A program made the position numbers and the translations under genes. The notes under the pieces are model-generated. The model saw only the letters and a program-made list of their open reading frames with translations, searched no databases and was not told the DNA's origin. From contig CAZVZK010000044.1 of NCBI GenBank assembly GCA_964630925.1, forward strand, positions 1 to 64,000: a DNA stretch of 64,000 bases, read 5' to 3'. Below, in pieces: positions 14,321-23,800 of the stretch. Source of the stretch: RGDT01 sp964630925 (GTDB taxonomy: Bacteria > Planctomycetota > Planctomycetia > Gemmatales > Gemmataceae). The stretch's first letter is position 1; every line of letters begins with the position of its first letter.

Positions 14321-15982
14321 TCATGCCCCGGCCTCCGTGCCATCCTTCCGGTCGCCCATCCCTTGGGAGATATGATACAGCGGCAGGCCGATCAGCAAGG
14401 GGAGAACCCCCAGCAACACGACGCCGCCCAGCCACCCGCGGTCGGTGACGGCGTACTTGATGCTCGAATAGAGCATGTAGCCGCTGAGGGCGCAGAAGAT
14501 CAGCGGCAGGGTCGGGTAGAACGGCACCTTGAACGGGCGTTCGATGTCTGGGTCGCGTTCGCGGAGCACGAACACCGACAGGCCCGTCAGCAGGAAGAAG
14601 ATCCAGAAGACCGGCGAGGTGCAGTTCAGCAACGTCTCGAAGCCGCCCTTGGCGAGGTCGGTGGCCTTCTCGCCCTCCGGGTAGTCGATGCCGGCCTTGT
14701 ACGAGGCGTCCCAGTTCATGGGCGGCAGGAGGTGGCCGGCGGGGGCGGTGACCGTCTTCTTGCCGCCCGCGCCGTCGTCCACCGTCTTCTGCGCGGTGGT
14801 CAGGGCCGTCCTGTCGAGGATCCAGTTGATGCCGTCGCGGCCCGGCGTCGTGCCGAACAGGAAGATGAGGGCGAGGGCGAGGACGCCCTGGGTGATCAGG
14901 GCGGGGACCGGGGCGCCCTTCTCGCGGGCCCAGCCGCTCATCCACGAGAAGAGGGCGAAGTCCTTGCCCATCGTCGAGTAGACGCGGGCGCCGGCGAAAA
15001 TGAGGCCGTTCACCGCGCCGAGGGCGGACACCATGACGAGGATGCACATGAGCATGACCCCGCGCTCTCCGAAGCCGGACTTGAGCACGTCGGCGGCGAT
15101 CTGCTTCGACGCCTGGGCCTTCTGGAAGCCGAGGGCGTTGACGTAGGCGTAATTCACGAGGAGGTACAGGACGGTGATGATCAGGATGCCAAGCACCAGG
15201 GAGAGGGTGATGTTCTTCTTGCCGTCGCGCACCTCGGCGGCGACGAAGGCGGCGTCGTTCCACCCGCCGTAGGTGTACAGGATGACGACGAGGGCCACGC
15301 CGACGGAAGGCAGGAATCCGGGGAACATCAGGTCCTCGAGCCCGCCCTTCCCTTTCAGCCCCAGTGAGGGCTCGGCGAAGGCGCCGGCGACGGGGTACAT
15401 GAAGCCGGTCACGATGATCGCGCCCAGGCCGATGACCTTGGCCACGGTGAGGACGTTCTGGACGGTCTTGCCGAGGAACGCGCCGAGGATGTTGGTGAAC
15501 GTGAGGGCCGCGACCGCCCCGCCGGCGAACCCGAAGGCCGAGAAGACGCCCAGCTCCCACCCCAACACCTCCTTGAACAGGCGGATGGAGTAGTTGGCGA
15601 AGACGAACGCCATCATGCCGATGGAGCCGGTGAGGATGACGGTGAGCTGGATCCAGCCGAAGAGGAAGCCCGACCACCGCCCGTAGGCGCGGTTCAGGTA
15701 GATGATGTCGCCGCCGTCGCGGGGGTAGGTGGTCGCCAGCTCGGCGTAGCAGAGCGCCCCGATGAGGGACAGCGCGCCGGCGACCCCCCACAGCCACAGG
15801 GCGGACGAGGCGTCCGGCGTGTTCATGAAGATGAACGGCGTGGTCTGGTAGATGCCGGCGCCGACCACGATGCCGACGATGATGCTGACGGCGTCCCACA
15901 GCCCCAGGGTCTTCGGGGCGGGCTCGCCCGCCCCCTCGGCGGGGGGCGGCGTCTCGCTCGTCGGCTGCGCGGCGTAGCTCAT
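14321..15982 (-). CDS. APC-family amino acid permease
   Basis: A 553-residue transporter of the amino acid-polyamine-organocation superfamily. TM1 contains the characteristic unwound glycine motif IIVGIVVGAGIYQTTPFIF, and about twelve to fourteen hydrophobic segments follow. A non-membrane insertion of roughly 90 residues (about 365-455, including AQKTVDDGAGGKKT) sits between two late TM segments and probably forms an external loop. That makes the protein longer than the usual 450-500 residues. The substrate cannot be told from sequence. It is a single gene with no binding protein nearby. Confidence 0.88.
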   Translation of the reverse strand: MSYAAQPTSETPPPAEGAGEPAPKTLGLWDAVSIIVGIVVGAGIYQTTPFIFMNTPDASSALWLWGVAGALSLIGALCYAELATTYPRDGGDIIYLNRAYGRWSGFLFGWIQLTVILTGSIGMMAFVFANYSIRLFKEVLGWELGVFSAFGFAGGAVAALTFTNILGAFLGKTVQNVLTVAKVIGLGAIIVTGFMYPVAGAFAEPSLGLKGKGGLEDLMFPGFLPSVGVALVVILYTYGGWNDAAFVAAEVRDGKKNITLSLVLGILIITVLYLLVNYAYVNALGFQKAQASKQIAADVLKSGFGERGVMLMCILVMVSALGAVNGLIFAGARVYSTMGKDFALFSWMSGWAREKGAPVPALITQGVLALALIFLFGTTPGRDGINWILDRTALTTAQKTVDDGAGGKKTVTAPAGHLLPPMNWDASYKAGIDYPEGEKATDLAKGGFETLLNCTSPVFWIFFLLTGLSVFVLRERDPDIERPFKVPFYPTLPLIFCALSGYMLYSSIKYAVTDRGWLGGVVLLGVLPLLIGLPLYHISQGMGDRKDGTEAGA

Positions 15983-16153
15983 TCCATCACTCCGGTATTC
16001 GTGCCCAAGCCTGAGACTGATTATCAGAAGGTGCTATTCGATCCGGCAAGGGCGCGACGCGCCGGAATCTCCGCGGCGGGGGCCAGGCCGGCCCCGCCGA
16101 GACTGCCCCGCCGCAAGAGGATCCGGAAACGGCCCGGCCTCCTCGACGCCTGG

Positions 16154-17362
16154 TCACGCCGCTTTCACCAGCTCGAACACCAGGAAGTACGGCATCAGCG
16201 CGCAGTCCTCCAGCTCGGGGCGCCTCGCCACGAGGGCCGGGTCGGGCCGCGGCTCCGTCAGCGAGCGGATGGACAGGCCCGCGGCGTGGATCATGGCGCT
16301 CCACTCCGTGAGGGTGAAGCGGCGGTACGGCGTGCGCCAGTGGGCCACCAGGCGTGGCATGTCCCACGAGCACACCGCCGGCCCGGTCTCGAAGTAGCGG
16401 GCGAGGACGAGGGCCTCCTTCCGCCCACTGCCGTCACGGGCCCAGCGCCGCGTCGGCGTGTCGGTGCAGGGGTGCGGGACCGAGAAGACCGCCCGCCCTC
16501 CGGGCCGCAACACCCGGCACGACGCCGCCAGGACCGCCGCCGGGTCGGCCATGTCCTGAAGCGACATGCACCCCGTCACGAGGGCGAAGCTCTCTGTCGC
16601 GAAGGCCTCGCCGATCCGCGTGGCGTCCAACCGCAGGTATCGGACTCCCAGCGGCTCGGCGGCATCGCGCTCGACGGCCAGGGCGTGCAGGGCGTCGGAC
16701 AGCTCGACGCCGGTCACCCGTGCCCCGGCGCGTGCCAGCAGCCTGCTGAAGTATCCGTGCCCGGCGCCGAGGTCCAGCGCGTCGAGGCCGGCCACGTCGC
16801 CGCAGGCCGCCAGCAGGCCGGGGCCGTGGACGAGGTGGCGGTAATGGTCTGCACCGGAGTCGAGGAAGTGGGCGTAGGCGGCCGCGCCGGCGTTCCACGC
16901 CGCGCGGGCGTCGAGGCCGACGCCGTACCGCCGGCACGCCTCGGCCAGAGCCCAGCGCTGGCTGCCGTGAGACAGGGACGCCCGCGCCTCGTCGGCCGGG
17001 AGCCAAAGCAGCTCGTAGCCCGGCTCGCACGGGCCGTCGGCCGCGGTGAGCGTGGCGAGGAAGAAGGAGCAGCGTTTGCGGAAGTGCATGCCCTCGGCGG
17101 CGCCCCAGGCCAGCTCGTCCGCCACGCCGACGGGCCACAGGCCGGCGACGCGGAGGCCGGCCTCCTCGTGGGCCTCGCGGGCGGCGGCCTGCTCGGGCGT
17201 CTCGCCCGGCTCCTGGCCGCCGCCGGGGAGGTACAGCCCGCCGGGGCAGCGGAGGACGGCGACGGCGCCTCCGGGGCCGACGACGATGGCGTAGCCGCCG
17301 GGACGCAGGGCGTACTCTGCCCCCGGTGCGGCAACGCCGAACGCCTGGATGTCGTCGGTCAT
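16154..17362 (-). CDS. Nudix hydrolase fused to SAM-dependent methyltransferase
   Basis: A 402-residue fusion. The N-terminal half is a Nudix domain with a complete Nudix box at residues 48-69 (G48, E54, R62-E63, E66-E67, G69). The C-terminal half is a class I methyltransferase with motif I LDLGAGHGYFSRLLARAGA near 192 and LVTGCMSLQDMADP downstream. Nudix enzymes hydrolyse nucleoside diphosphate derivatives, so the fusion could clean up or edit the nucleotide products of the methylation step. The start overlaps the sigma factor stop by ATGA. It is the last gene of a phosphatase / sigma factor / fusion operon. Confidence 0.85.
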   Translation of the reverse strand: MTDDIQAFGVAAPGAEYALRPGGYAIVVGPGGAVAVLRCPGGLYLPGGGQEPGETPEQAAAREAHEEAGLRVAGLWPVGVADELAWGAAEGMHFRKRCSFFLATLTAADGPCEPGYELLWLPADEARASLSHGSQRWALAEACRRYGVGLDARAAWNAGAAAYAHFLDSGADHYRHLVHGPGLLAACGDVAGLDALDLGAGHGYFSRLLARAGARVTGVELSDALHALAVERDAAEPLGVRYLRLDATRIGEAFATESFALVTGCMSLQDMADPAAVLAASCRVLRPGGRAVFSVPHPCTDTPTRRWARDGSGRKEALVLARYFETGPAVCSWDMPRLVAHWRTPYRRFTLTEWSAMIHAAGLSIRSLTEPRPDPALVARRPELEDCALMPYFLVFELVKAA

Positions 17363-17898
17363 GTCTCACCCAGCCCCTCGCGGATGCGGTCGAGCATCTC
17401 CGCCAGCCAGTACTGCACCGTCCGGAGTGAGCGGCCCAGCCTCTTCGCGATCTCCTCGCGTCTCTCCCCGGCGACGTAGCCGGCCCACACGTCGCGCCAC
17501 TCCTGCGGGAACCGCGCCACCGTCCGCTCGATGCGCTCCAGGGTCTCCTGGTCCGGCGGCGCGGGCCGGGTGTCGGGGACCTGCTCCAGGGGGTACGCCT
17601 GGGCCGCCGGGGGGAGCTTGCCGATGTCGATGGCCCGGCGGGCCGCCACGATGGCCAGCCATTTGCAGAAGGGGCAGCGCTGGCCCCACTGGCCGAGGTT
17701 CGTGAAGAGACGCAGGAAGATCGTCTGGCAGGCGTCGTCCCAGTCCTCGCGGCGGGCCGGCCCCAGGACGCGGGCGACCACGGCCCGTACGAGCGGGGTG
17801 AACTTGCGGGCCAGCTCGTCGCCGGCCTCGCGGCCGCCGTCGAGGTGGCGGGCGACGCGGGCGGCGCAGTCGTCCGGGGGGCAGTCGCAATCGAACAT
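17359..17898 (-). CDS. ECF-type RNA polymerase sigma factor
   Basis: A 179-residue sigma-70 family factor. Region 2 is around DDACQTIFLRLFTNLGQWGQ, and region 4 has the HTH GRSLRTVQYWLAEMLDRIRE. The extreme N terminus is cysteine-rich (MFDCDCPPDDC), an uncommon feature that could bind metal or respond to redox. The frame remains open far upstream in the phosphatase gene, but the ATG at 17898, two bases from the phosphatase stop, is the sensible start. No anti-sigma factor follows; control by the SpoIIE-like phosphatase is inferred from the operon. Confidence 0.88.
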   Translation of the reverse strand: MFDCDCPPDDCAARVARHLDGGREAGDELARKFTPLVRAVVARVLGPARREDWDDACQTIFLRLFTNLGQWGQRCPFCKWLAIVAARRAIDIGKLPPAAQAYPLEQVPDTRPAPPDQETLERIERTVARFPQEWRDVWAGYVAGERREEIAKRLGRSLRTVQYWLAEMLDRIREGLGET

Positions 17899-17900
17899 GC

Positions 17901-18941
17901 CTACCCCCGTCCGGGGAACTTGAGGATCCCCGGCGCGGCGCCGCCCTGGCGCTCCAGCATGACGAGGGTGATGTCGTCCTTCTGCGCCGTGCGTGCCAGC
18001 GAGCGTTCGAGCAGGCCGCGGACCACGTCGAAGACGCTGGCGCCGACGCGCCACGCGTCGCGGACGGCGTCGTGGCCGCCCTCCTCGTCGAGCTGGTCGA
18101 AGACGCCGTCGGTCGCCAGGACCAGCTCGTCGCCGTCGCCGAGCTTCATGTTGTGCTGCTCGCCCGCCGTCGGCGCCCGCAGGCCCAGCCACGCGCCGCG
18201 CAGCTTGACCAGCTCGGGGCCGTCGTCGCCGCGGTGCAGGAGGCGCGTCCCGCCGGCCGCCGCCACCGTCGCCTCGCCGGTGGGCGAGAGGCGGACGAGC
18301 GTCGCCTCGAGGTACATGCCGTCCGGCATGCTGTCCGAGATCAGGTCGTGCATCACCGCCAGCAGCTCCGCCGGCTCGGGCGGCTCCCCCGGATGGGCGG
18401 CCCAGCACCGCTGCCACACGGAGGGCAACGCGCTGGCCAGCAGGTAGGCGAAGTAGCCGTGGCCCGTCACGTCGGCGAGGAGGACCCAGAGGGTGCCGTC
18501 GTCGAGGCGGCGGCCGACGTACCAGTCGCCGCCGAAGAACTGGCCGCCCATCTGCGAGTAGGGGCGGAAGAAGGTGCCGCTGCGGTAGTCCGGGGAGTCG
18601 GGCAGCGGCGGGAGCGAGGGGGCGGAGCCGTTGGGCCGGCCGGCGCCGTGGGGCATGACGGCGGAGCGGGCCACCTGCACGAGCTGGGCGGCGCGGAACA
18701 CCTCCCAGGTCTGCCCCGCCAGGGTCGTCGCGGGGCGTGAACGGAGGCCGGTCTCGACGGCGTGGAGGGCGTGGACGGTGAACACGTCGGCGTCCTGATC
18801 GAGGCGGTGGCGGGCCGCCAGGTCGCGCATGAGGCGGCCGACCGGCTCGCGCAGGAGGCGCCAGAGCGCGTGCCGTGCCTCCGGCTGGCGCTCGTGCAGG
18901 CCCTCGGCCAGATCCTGGGGGGTGCGGTAACTCGTCTCCAT
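17901..18941 (-). CDS. SpoIIE-like PP2C serine phosphatase
   Basis: A 346-residue protein with an N-terminal helical region (1-110) and a C-terminal SpoIIE/PP2C phosphatase domain. Metal-binding aspartates are in GGDWYVG and LLADVTGHGYFAYLLAS, and the late motifs are LVLATDGVFDQLDEEGG and QKDDITLVML. Such phosphatases act in partner-switching control of sigma factors, and an ECF sigma gene follows after two bases. A textbook AGGAGGTGG ribosome site lies about 12 bases ahead of the ATG, and a promoter is seen upstream. Confidence 0.88.
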   Translation of the reverse strand: METSYRTPQDLAEGLHERQPEARHALWRLLREPVGRLMRDLAARHRLDQDADVFTVHALHAVETGLRSRPATTLAGQTWEVFRAAQLVQVARSAVMPHGAGRPNGSAPSLPPLPDSPDYRSGTFFRPYSQMGGQFFGGDWYVGRRLDDGTLWVLLADVTGHGYFAYLLASALPSVWQRCWAAHPGEPPEPAELLAVMHDLISDSMPDGMYLEATLVRLSPTGEATVAAAGGTRLLHRGDDGPELVKLRGAWLGLRAPTAGEQHNMKLGDGDELVLATDGVFDQLDEEGGHDAVRDAWRVGASVFDVVRGLLERSLARTAQKDDITLVMLERQGGAAPGILKFPGRG

Positions 18942-18975
18942 CGCCGCTCGCCACCTCCTGCCGTGTCACTGTCTT

Positions 18976-19004
18976 ATTGTAGCAGGCCGGCCCGCGCCAA
19001 TAAA
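18976..19004 (-). promoter_or_regulatory. Predicted promoter of the phosphatase-sigma operon
   Basis: On the minus strand, TACAAT (18981-18976) is a strong -10 element, and TTTATT (19004-18999) is a weak -35 element at exactly 17 bases' spacing. The ATG at 18941 lies about 35 bases downstream. Confidence 0.5.
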
Positions 19005-19152
19005 GACGTTCTGTCTGAGCGGAACGTAACAAGAGGGCGTCCGGGGGAGGACGAGGCGGGGGGGGCGGCGGATGGGGTCTGGCGGTTCGCCTTGATTCGG
19101 AGGCGGGGGTCTGGCATAGGCGCGGCCCCGGACGTGCGGCGAGGGCGTTGCC

Positions 19153-19788
19153 ATGTGGCGAAGGATCGTGTCGGCGGCGGCCTTCCTCGGGATCGGGGGC
19201 TGCGTGAGCGGGCCGATGATCGAGAACCCGGCGGTGGTGCATCTGGACCGGCCGATCGCGGCGGGGTCGAACCCCGGCTTCGTGCCGGGGTCGCAGTCGC
19301 CGGACGCGTACAAGCGTCTGTTCACGCGGTGCCTGGACGTGGTGGGGGAGTATTTCGAGATCGACGCGGCGAACACGAGCCGATACGGCGGGACGATCCG
19401 GTGCCTGCCGCGGATCGCGCCGGGGATCGAGCAGCCGTGGAAGCCGGGGAGCCCGGACCTGTATCAGCGGATGCTGGCGTTCTGCCAGACGTATCGGCAC
19501 CGGTGCATGGTGGACATCACGACGGGGCAGCAGGGCGGGTACTTTGTCGATGTGAAGGTGTACCGCGAGCTGGAGGACCTGGCGACGCCGAGCCGTGGGA
19601 CGGCGGGGGAGGCGACGTACCGTCTGGTGCCGACGATCGAGCGGCAGTTCACGGTGGTGGACCCGTCGCTGTACGAGCCGATGTGGATCCCGATGGGGCG
19701 GGACACGTGCATCGAGCAGGCGATTTTGGAGCGGGTGACGCGGCTGGACTGCGTGCCGCAGGGGTGGGGGTGGTTCGGGACGCGGTGA
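19153..19788 (+). CDS. Predicted lipoprotein
   Basis: A 211-residue protein with a lipoprotein signal, residues 1-17 (RRIVSAAAFLGIGGC, Cys17 as lipidation site). The mature part has four further cysteines (RCLDVVG, RCLPRI, FCQTYRHRCM) and ends WGWFGTR. It is probably anchored in the envelope. It stands alone. Planctomycete genomes carry several copies of this kind of small lipoprotein; I do not know a function. Confidence 0.75.
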   Translation: MWRRIVSAAAFLGIGGCVSGPMIENPAVVHLDRPIAAGSNPGFVPGSQSPDAYKRLFTRCLDVVGEYFEIDAANTSRYGGTIRCLPRIAPGIEQPWKPGSPDLYQRMLAFCQTYRHRCMVDITTGQQGGYFVDVKVYRELEDLATPSRGTAGEATYRLVPTIERQFTVVDPSLYEPMWIPMGRDTCIEQAILERVTRLDCVPQGWGWFGTR

Positions 19789-20054
19789 GTGGGTTGGACA
19801 ACCTCACCCCCCCGCCCCCTCCCGCTGTGAGCTGGGGGCGAGACGCCCCCAGACCCCCGATGCGCGGAGAGGGGGAGTCGTCAGAGCATCGCCTGCGCGG
19901 AGGGGTAGTGTGCGCGTCCTCACCAGGCGTTGCCCAACAGCCGGGATTGCGGGGCGGGTGTTGTCTGCGTCCCAGGGCTCGCAAAGCCTCACCCTGGGCT
20001 TTACTGGGGTCGCCGAAGCGGCTCCGACAGCCATCAGCCGGCCGGTTGCCATGT
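19789..20054. other. Non-coding repeat-rich spacer
   Basis: No gene is visible. It holds a G/C-rich palindrome (GGGGGC...GCCCCC near 19834-19852). A 7-bp-stem hairpin CCCAGGG...CCCTGGG is at 19971-19998, just after GGGTGTTGTCTGCG (19957-19970), which resembles one arm end of the hairpin repeat that follows. Confidence 0.5.
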
Positions 20055-20164
20055 GGGGTGTTGTCTGCCGCATCTGCTCCCGGCCTGGGGGACGGAGAGG
20101 TTGGGGGACGTGACGGGAGGCCGGGAGCAGATGCCCGGCTCGTCAACACCCCTGAATGCTGACC
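20055..20164 (-). repeat. Dispersed hairpin repeat, copy 2
   Basis: This is the inverted second copy of the 595-701 repeat. The arms are 20055-20085 and 20119-20152, with the shared outer GGGGTGTTG / CAACACCCC and inner CATCTGCTCCCGGCC stem. The CG-to-CA change in one arm is matched by a compensating change in the other (GGGAGCAGATG), which keeps the stem paired. Outside the stem, the CCTGAATGCTGACC flank is also shared. It lies seven bases beyond the stop of the metalloprotease gene, so it could stabilise or end the restriction operon transcript. Confidence 0.85.
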
Positions 20165-20171
20165 TTGGCGG

Positions 20172-20888
20172 TCAATACTGCCAGTCTTCGTGACGCACGG
20201 GGAGGCGGTTGAGCATCGTGCGGAGGTGTGGCCAGCGGGGGAGAAAGCGGTCCATCAGTGCGACGAAGCGGGCGTTGTGCGTCGGCTCCAGCAGGTGGGC
20301 CATCTCGTGGACGACGATGTACTCCAGGCATTCGGGCGGCTTCTTCGCCAGCTCGGTGTTCAGGCGGATGCTCGCGGCCTTGGGGTTGCAACTGCCCCAG
20401 CGTGTCCGCATGCGCTGGACGTGGAGGCGGGCGATTTTCACGCCCATGACCGGCTCCCATTTGGCGAACAGATGCGGGGCGGCCGCCTTAACCTGTTCTC
20501 GGTACCAGGCTTCGGCGATGGACTGGCGTTTCTCGGGCGTGGTGCCGGGGCGGACGTGCAGGATGAGGGCCTTGTGTTTCAGCACAACGGAGGGTGGCGC
20601 GTCTTGCTCGCTGATGGAGAGGAGGCGGCGCGTGCCCCAGACGTAATGGCTCTCGCGTTCGATGAATTCGCGTTCGGGCTCGCGGTCTTGCTCGCGGATC
20701 TTACGCTGCTGGGTACGTATCCACGCGATTTTGGAGATGGCGAAGACGCGGACGGTGTCCGGTGATAGGTGCGTGGGTGCGGAGATGGTGACGCGGCCAG
20801 CGGGGGGGTGGACGCTGAGGTGAACGTTCTTGATGTCCTTGAACGTCACCTCGATGTCCATGTCGCCGAGGTGGATTTGGGTGGGCAT
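20172..20888 (-). CDS. YgjP-like metal-dependent hydrolase/protease
   Basis: A 238-residue protein of the YgjP/SprT-type metallopeptidase group. It has the zinc motif HEMAHLLEPTHNARF (HExxH plus a later His) and the conserved RMRTRWGSCNP block just before it. Genes of this family are often the last member of type I restriction loci, as here: its start overlaps the hsdR stop by one base. The function within such loci is not known; trimming or turnover of the restriction subunit is one suggestion. Confidence 0.88.
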   Translation of the reverse strand: MPTQIHLGDMDIEVTFKDIKNVHLSVHPPAGRVTISAPTHLSPDTVRVFAISKIAWIRTQQRKIREQDREPEREFIERESHYVWGTRRLLSISEQDAPPSVVLKHKALILHVRPGTTPEKRQSIAEAWYREQVKAAAPHLFAKWEPVMGVKIARLHVQRMRTRWGSCNPKAASIRLNTELAKKPPECLEYIVVHEMAHLLEPTHNARFVALMDRFLPRWPHLRTMLNRLPVRHEDWQY

Positions 20889-23800
20889 CAGTATTCCGCC
20901 TGCTCGCGGATGATGGCGAAGATGCGCTCGACCGCGGCCTCTTCCTTCAGGATGTTGAAGATGGCGGCCTTGATGGCGCGCTCCTTTGACTGGACGCCGC
21001 GCCAGCCGTCGGGGCGGGACTTGCGGACGGCCTCGTCGATGCGGAGGGCGAGGGCCTCGTTCTTACCCAGGTTGTTGTAGATGGCCCGCTTGCCGGGCGT
21101 GTCGAGGGTGGTCGGGGTGTCAGCGGCCTTGCCCGCCGTCACCTGCTTGACGAGGTCGGCGATCCTGTCAAGGTATTCCTCGTATTTGAGGGCCTTCTGC
21201 TTGCGGGCGGCGATCACCTCGTCGAGGAGCTTGGACATGGTCTCGAAATAGGCGGGGTCGGTGAGGTGGTCCTTGACGATCTTGCTGCGGATGTTGTTCT
21301 CGATGATCTCGGCGACGGCGTCATCGTTGCCCTTGAGGCCCTTGAGCTTCTCGGCCTCGGCGATGGCGTCGGCGATGCCGCTGCTGCTGATGAGCTGGAG
21401 GAGGCCGAGGCCGTCGAAGGGGGAGATCTTGCGCGGCTCGGAGGCCTCGATGTAAGTGTCGATGAGGTGGCGCATGTCCGCCTCGTAGGGCTTCATGTCG
21501 AGGGTCTCGCCGGCGGCGAGGCGGATGATCTCGCGCAGCTTCGTGAAGCGGTCCAACAGCCTGCGAATGCGCGCGCTGTCCGCGTCGGAGTAGCCTGCGC
21601 CTTCCAGCTCGTCGGAGATGTTGGCGAAGGCGCGGACGAGGGCGACCGTCGCCTTGTAGAGGGCCACGCGGCGGGGCTCGCGGTCCTTGAGGTCGGTGGG
21701 CTTTTCGGTGTTGCCGCAGAAGTAGCGGATGTGTTCCAGCTCGCCGCCGGGCGGCTCGACGGGCTCGCAGAGCATGACGAGGGCCTCGATGGCCTGATCG
21801 AGTCGCTCCTTGCCCTTTTTCAGGCGGTCCTGCATGAGGACTTCGGGGGCGGCGCCGCCGGCCGAGTGGTCTAGCTCGGAGGCGTAGACCTGGAGTGCGC
21901 CGGTGCCCTGGTCGTTGACGAGCTTCTTGAAGAGGTCCTTGTAGTCCACGATGAAGCCGAAATCCTTGTCGTCGCCGTCGAGGCGGTTGGTGCGGCAGAT
22001 GGCCTGGAAGAGGCCGTGGTCCTGCATGGACTTGTCGATGTAGAGGTAGGTGCAGGGCGGGGCGTCGAAGCCGGTGAGGAGTTTTTGCACGACGACGAGG
22101 AGTTGCATGTTGGCCGGCTGGTTGATGAACTTCGCCTTGGCGTCGTCCTCGTAGGTCTCGGTCCTGCTCTTGTTGGGGGCGGGGGACACGCCCTTGAGGA
22201 GGTCGGTGTAGGTGTCGTAGAGGAATTGCTTGTCGGTCTGGGTGCCCTCACCGATCTCCTCCAGGGTGACATCGCCGGCCTGGGGGTCGTACGAGGTGAT
22301 GACGGCGCATTTGCCCTTGAGCGGGGTCTTCTGGAGGAGGGTGAAGTACTTGCAGGCCTCGTAGATGCTGGAGGCGACGAGGATGGCGTTGCCGCGGCCG
22401 CTGGAAAGGCGGGGCTTGATGGAGAAGTCGAACAGGATGTCGGCGACCACGCGATCCATGCGGTTTTTCGAGCTGAGGACGTGTTGCATCGTGCCCCACT
22501 TGTTTTTCAGCTCAAGCTTCTGCCAGTCGTTGAGGCCGCGTGTCTTGGCGTCGAACCAGGCGTCGATGCGGTCTGTGGAGCCGAGCTTCTGGTCGATGTC
22601 GCGGGCCTCGTAGACGAGGTCGAGGACGACGCCGTCCTCGACGGCCTCGCTGAACTTGTAGGTGTGGATGTAGCCGCCGAAGACTTCGAGGCTGGTCTGC
22701 TTGTCCTTCTTGAGGAGGGGCGTGCCGGTGAAGCCGATGAAGGCGGCGGAGGGGAGGAGGGCCTTCATGACCTTGTGGAGCTTGCCGCTCTGGGTGCGGT
22801 GGCACTCGTCGACGAAAACGAAGATCTCACCGACGGCGGCGGTCGGCTTCGCCGGGAGCTCCTTGATGAAGGCGTCGAAGTCGTCCACGTCCTTGCGGCC
22901 GAACTTGTGGACGAGGGAGCAGAGGAGGCGGGGGTCGGGGCGGCCGAGGTTGGCCATCAGGTCGGCGCCGCTCGCGGCGCGGTGGATGCGCTGGCCGGCG
23001 TCCTCGAAGACGCGGGCGATCTGTTTGTCCAGCTCGTCGCGGTCGGTGATGATGGCGATGCGGGCGTGGGGGTTGTTTTCGAGGATCCAGCGGGCCAGGA
23101 CCAACATGACGATGCTCTTGCCGCTGCCCTGGGTGTGCCAGATGATGCCGCCTTGCCTGCGTTGGGCGTGCGACTGGGCGGCCTTGACGCCGAAGTACTG
23201 ATGGGCGCGGGGGAGTTTCTTGACGCCGGCGTCGAAGACGACGAAGTCGTGGACGATTTCGAGAAGGCGGGCCTTATCACAGAGTTTGAGGAGGTACTTG
23301 TCGAGCTTGATGCGGGAGTCGTCGTCCACGTCCTCCTTCCACTTGAGGAACATCTTCTCAGGTGTGCCGATGGCGCCGTAGCGGAGGCCCTGGGAGTCGT
23401 TGCCGGCGAGGACGAGCTGGACGGTCGAGAAGAACCAGGCGTTGAACTCGGGCTTCTGGTTGGACAGGCTCTGGCGGATGCCGTCGCCGATGCTGACGCG
23501 GCTGTTCTTCAGCTCGATGGTGGCGAGGGCGATGCCGTTGACGTAGAGGACGATGTCGATGCGGCGCTCGTGGCCGCCCTTGAGGGTGACCTCCTCGGCG
23601 ATGGCGAAGTCGTTGGCGTCGGGGGTCTGCCAGTCGATGAGGCGGACGGTCTCGCTGGGGAGGCCGGGGTCGGTCTTGACGGAAACGCCGTAGCGGAGGA
23701 GGTTGTAGACGGCGAGGTTGTTGGCGTAGAGTGTGCGGCTGTTATCGTGGGCCTCGGTGCGGAGGCGATGGAGGGCGGCGGTGATGAGTGGCCTGGGAAC

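Noticed and set aside
595..20164. A 19.5-kb composite island bounded by the two inverted hairpin repeats
   Set aside because: The enclosed genes are ordinary chromosomal functions in several operons and no integrase is present; a dispersed repeat family is the simpler explanation.
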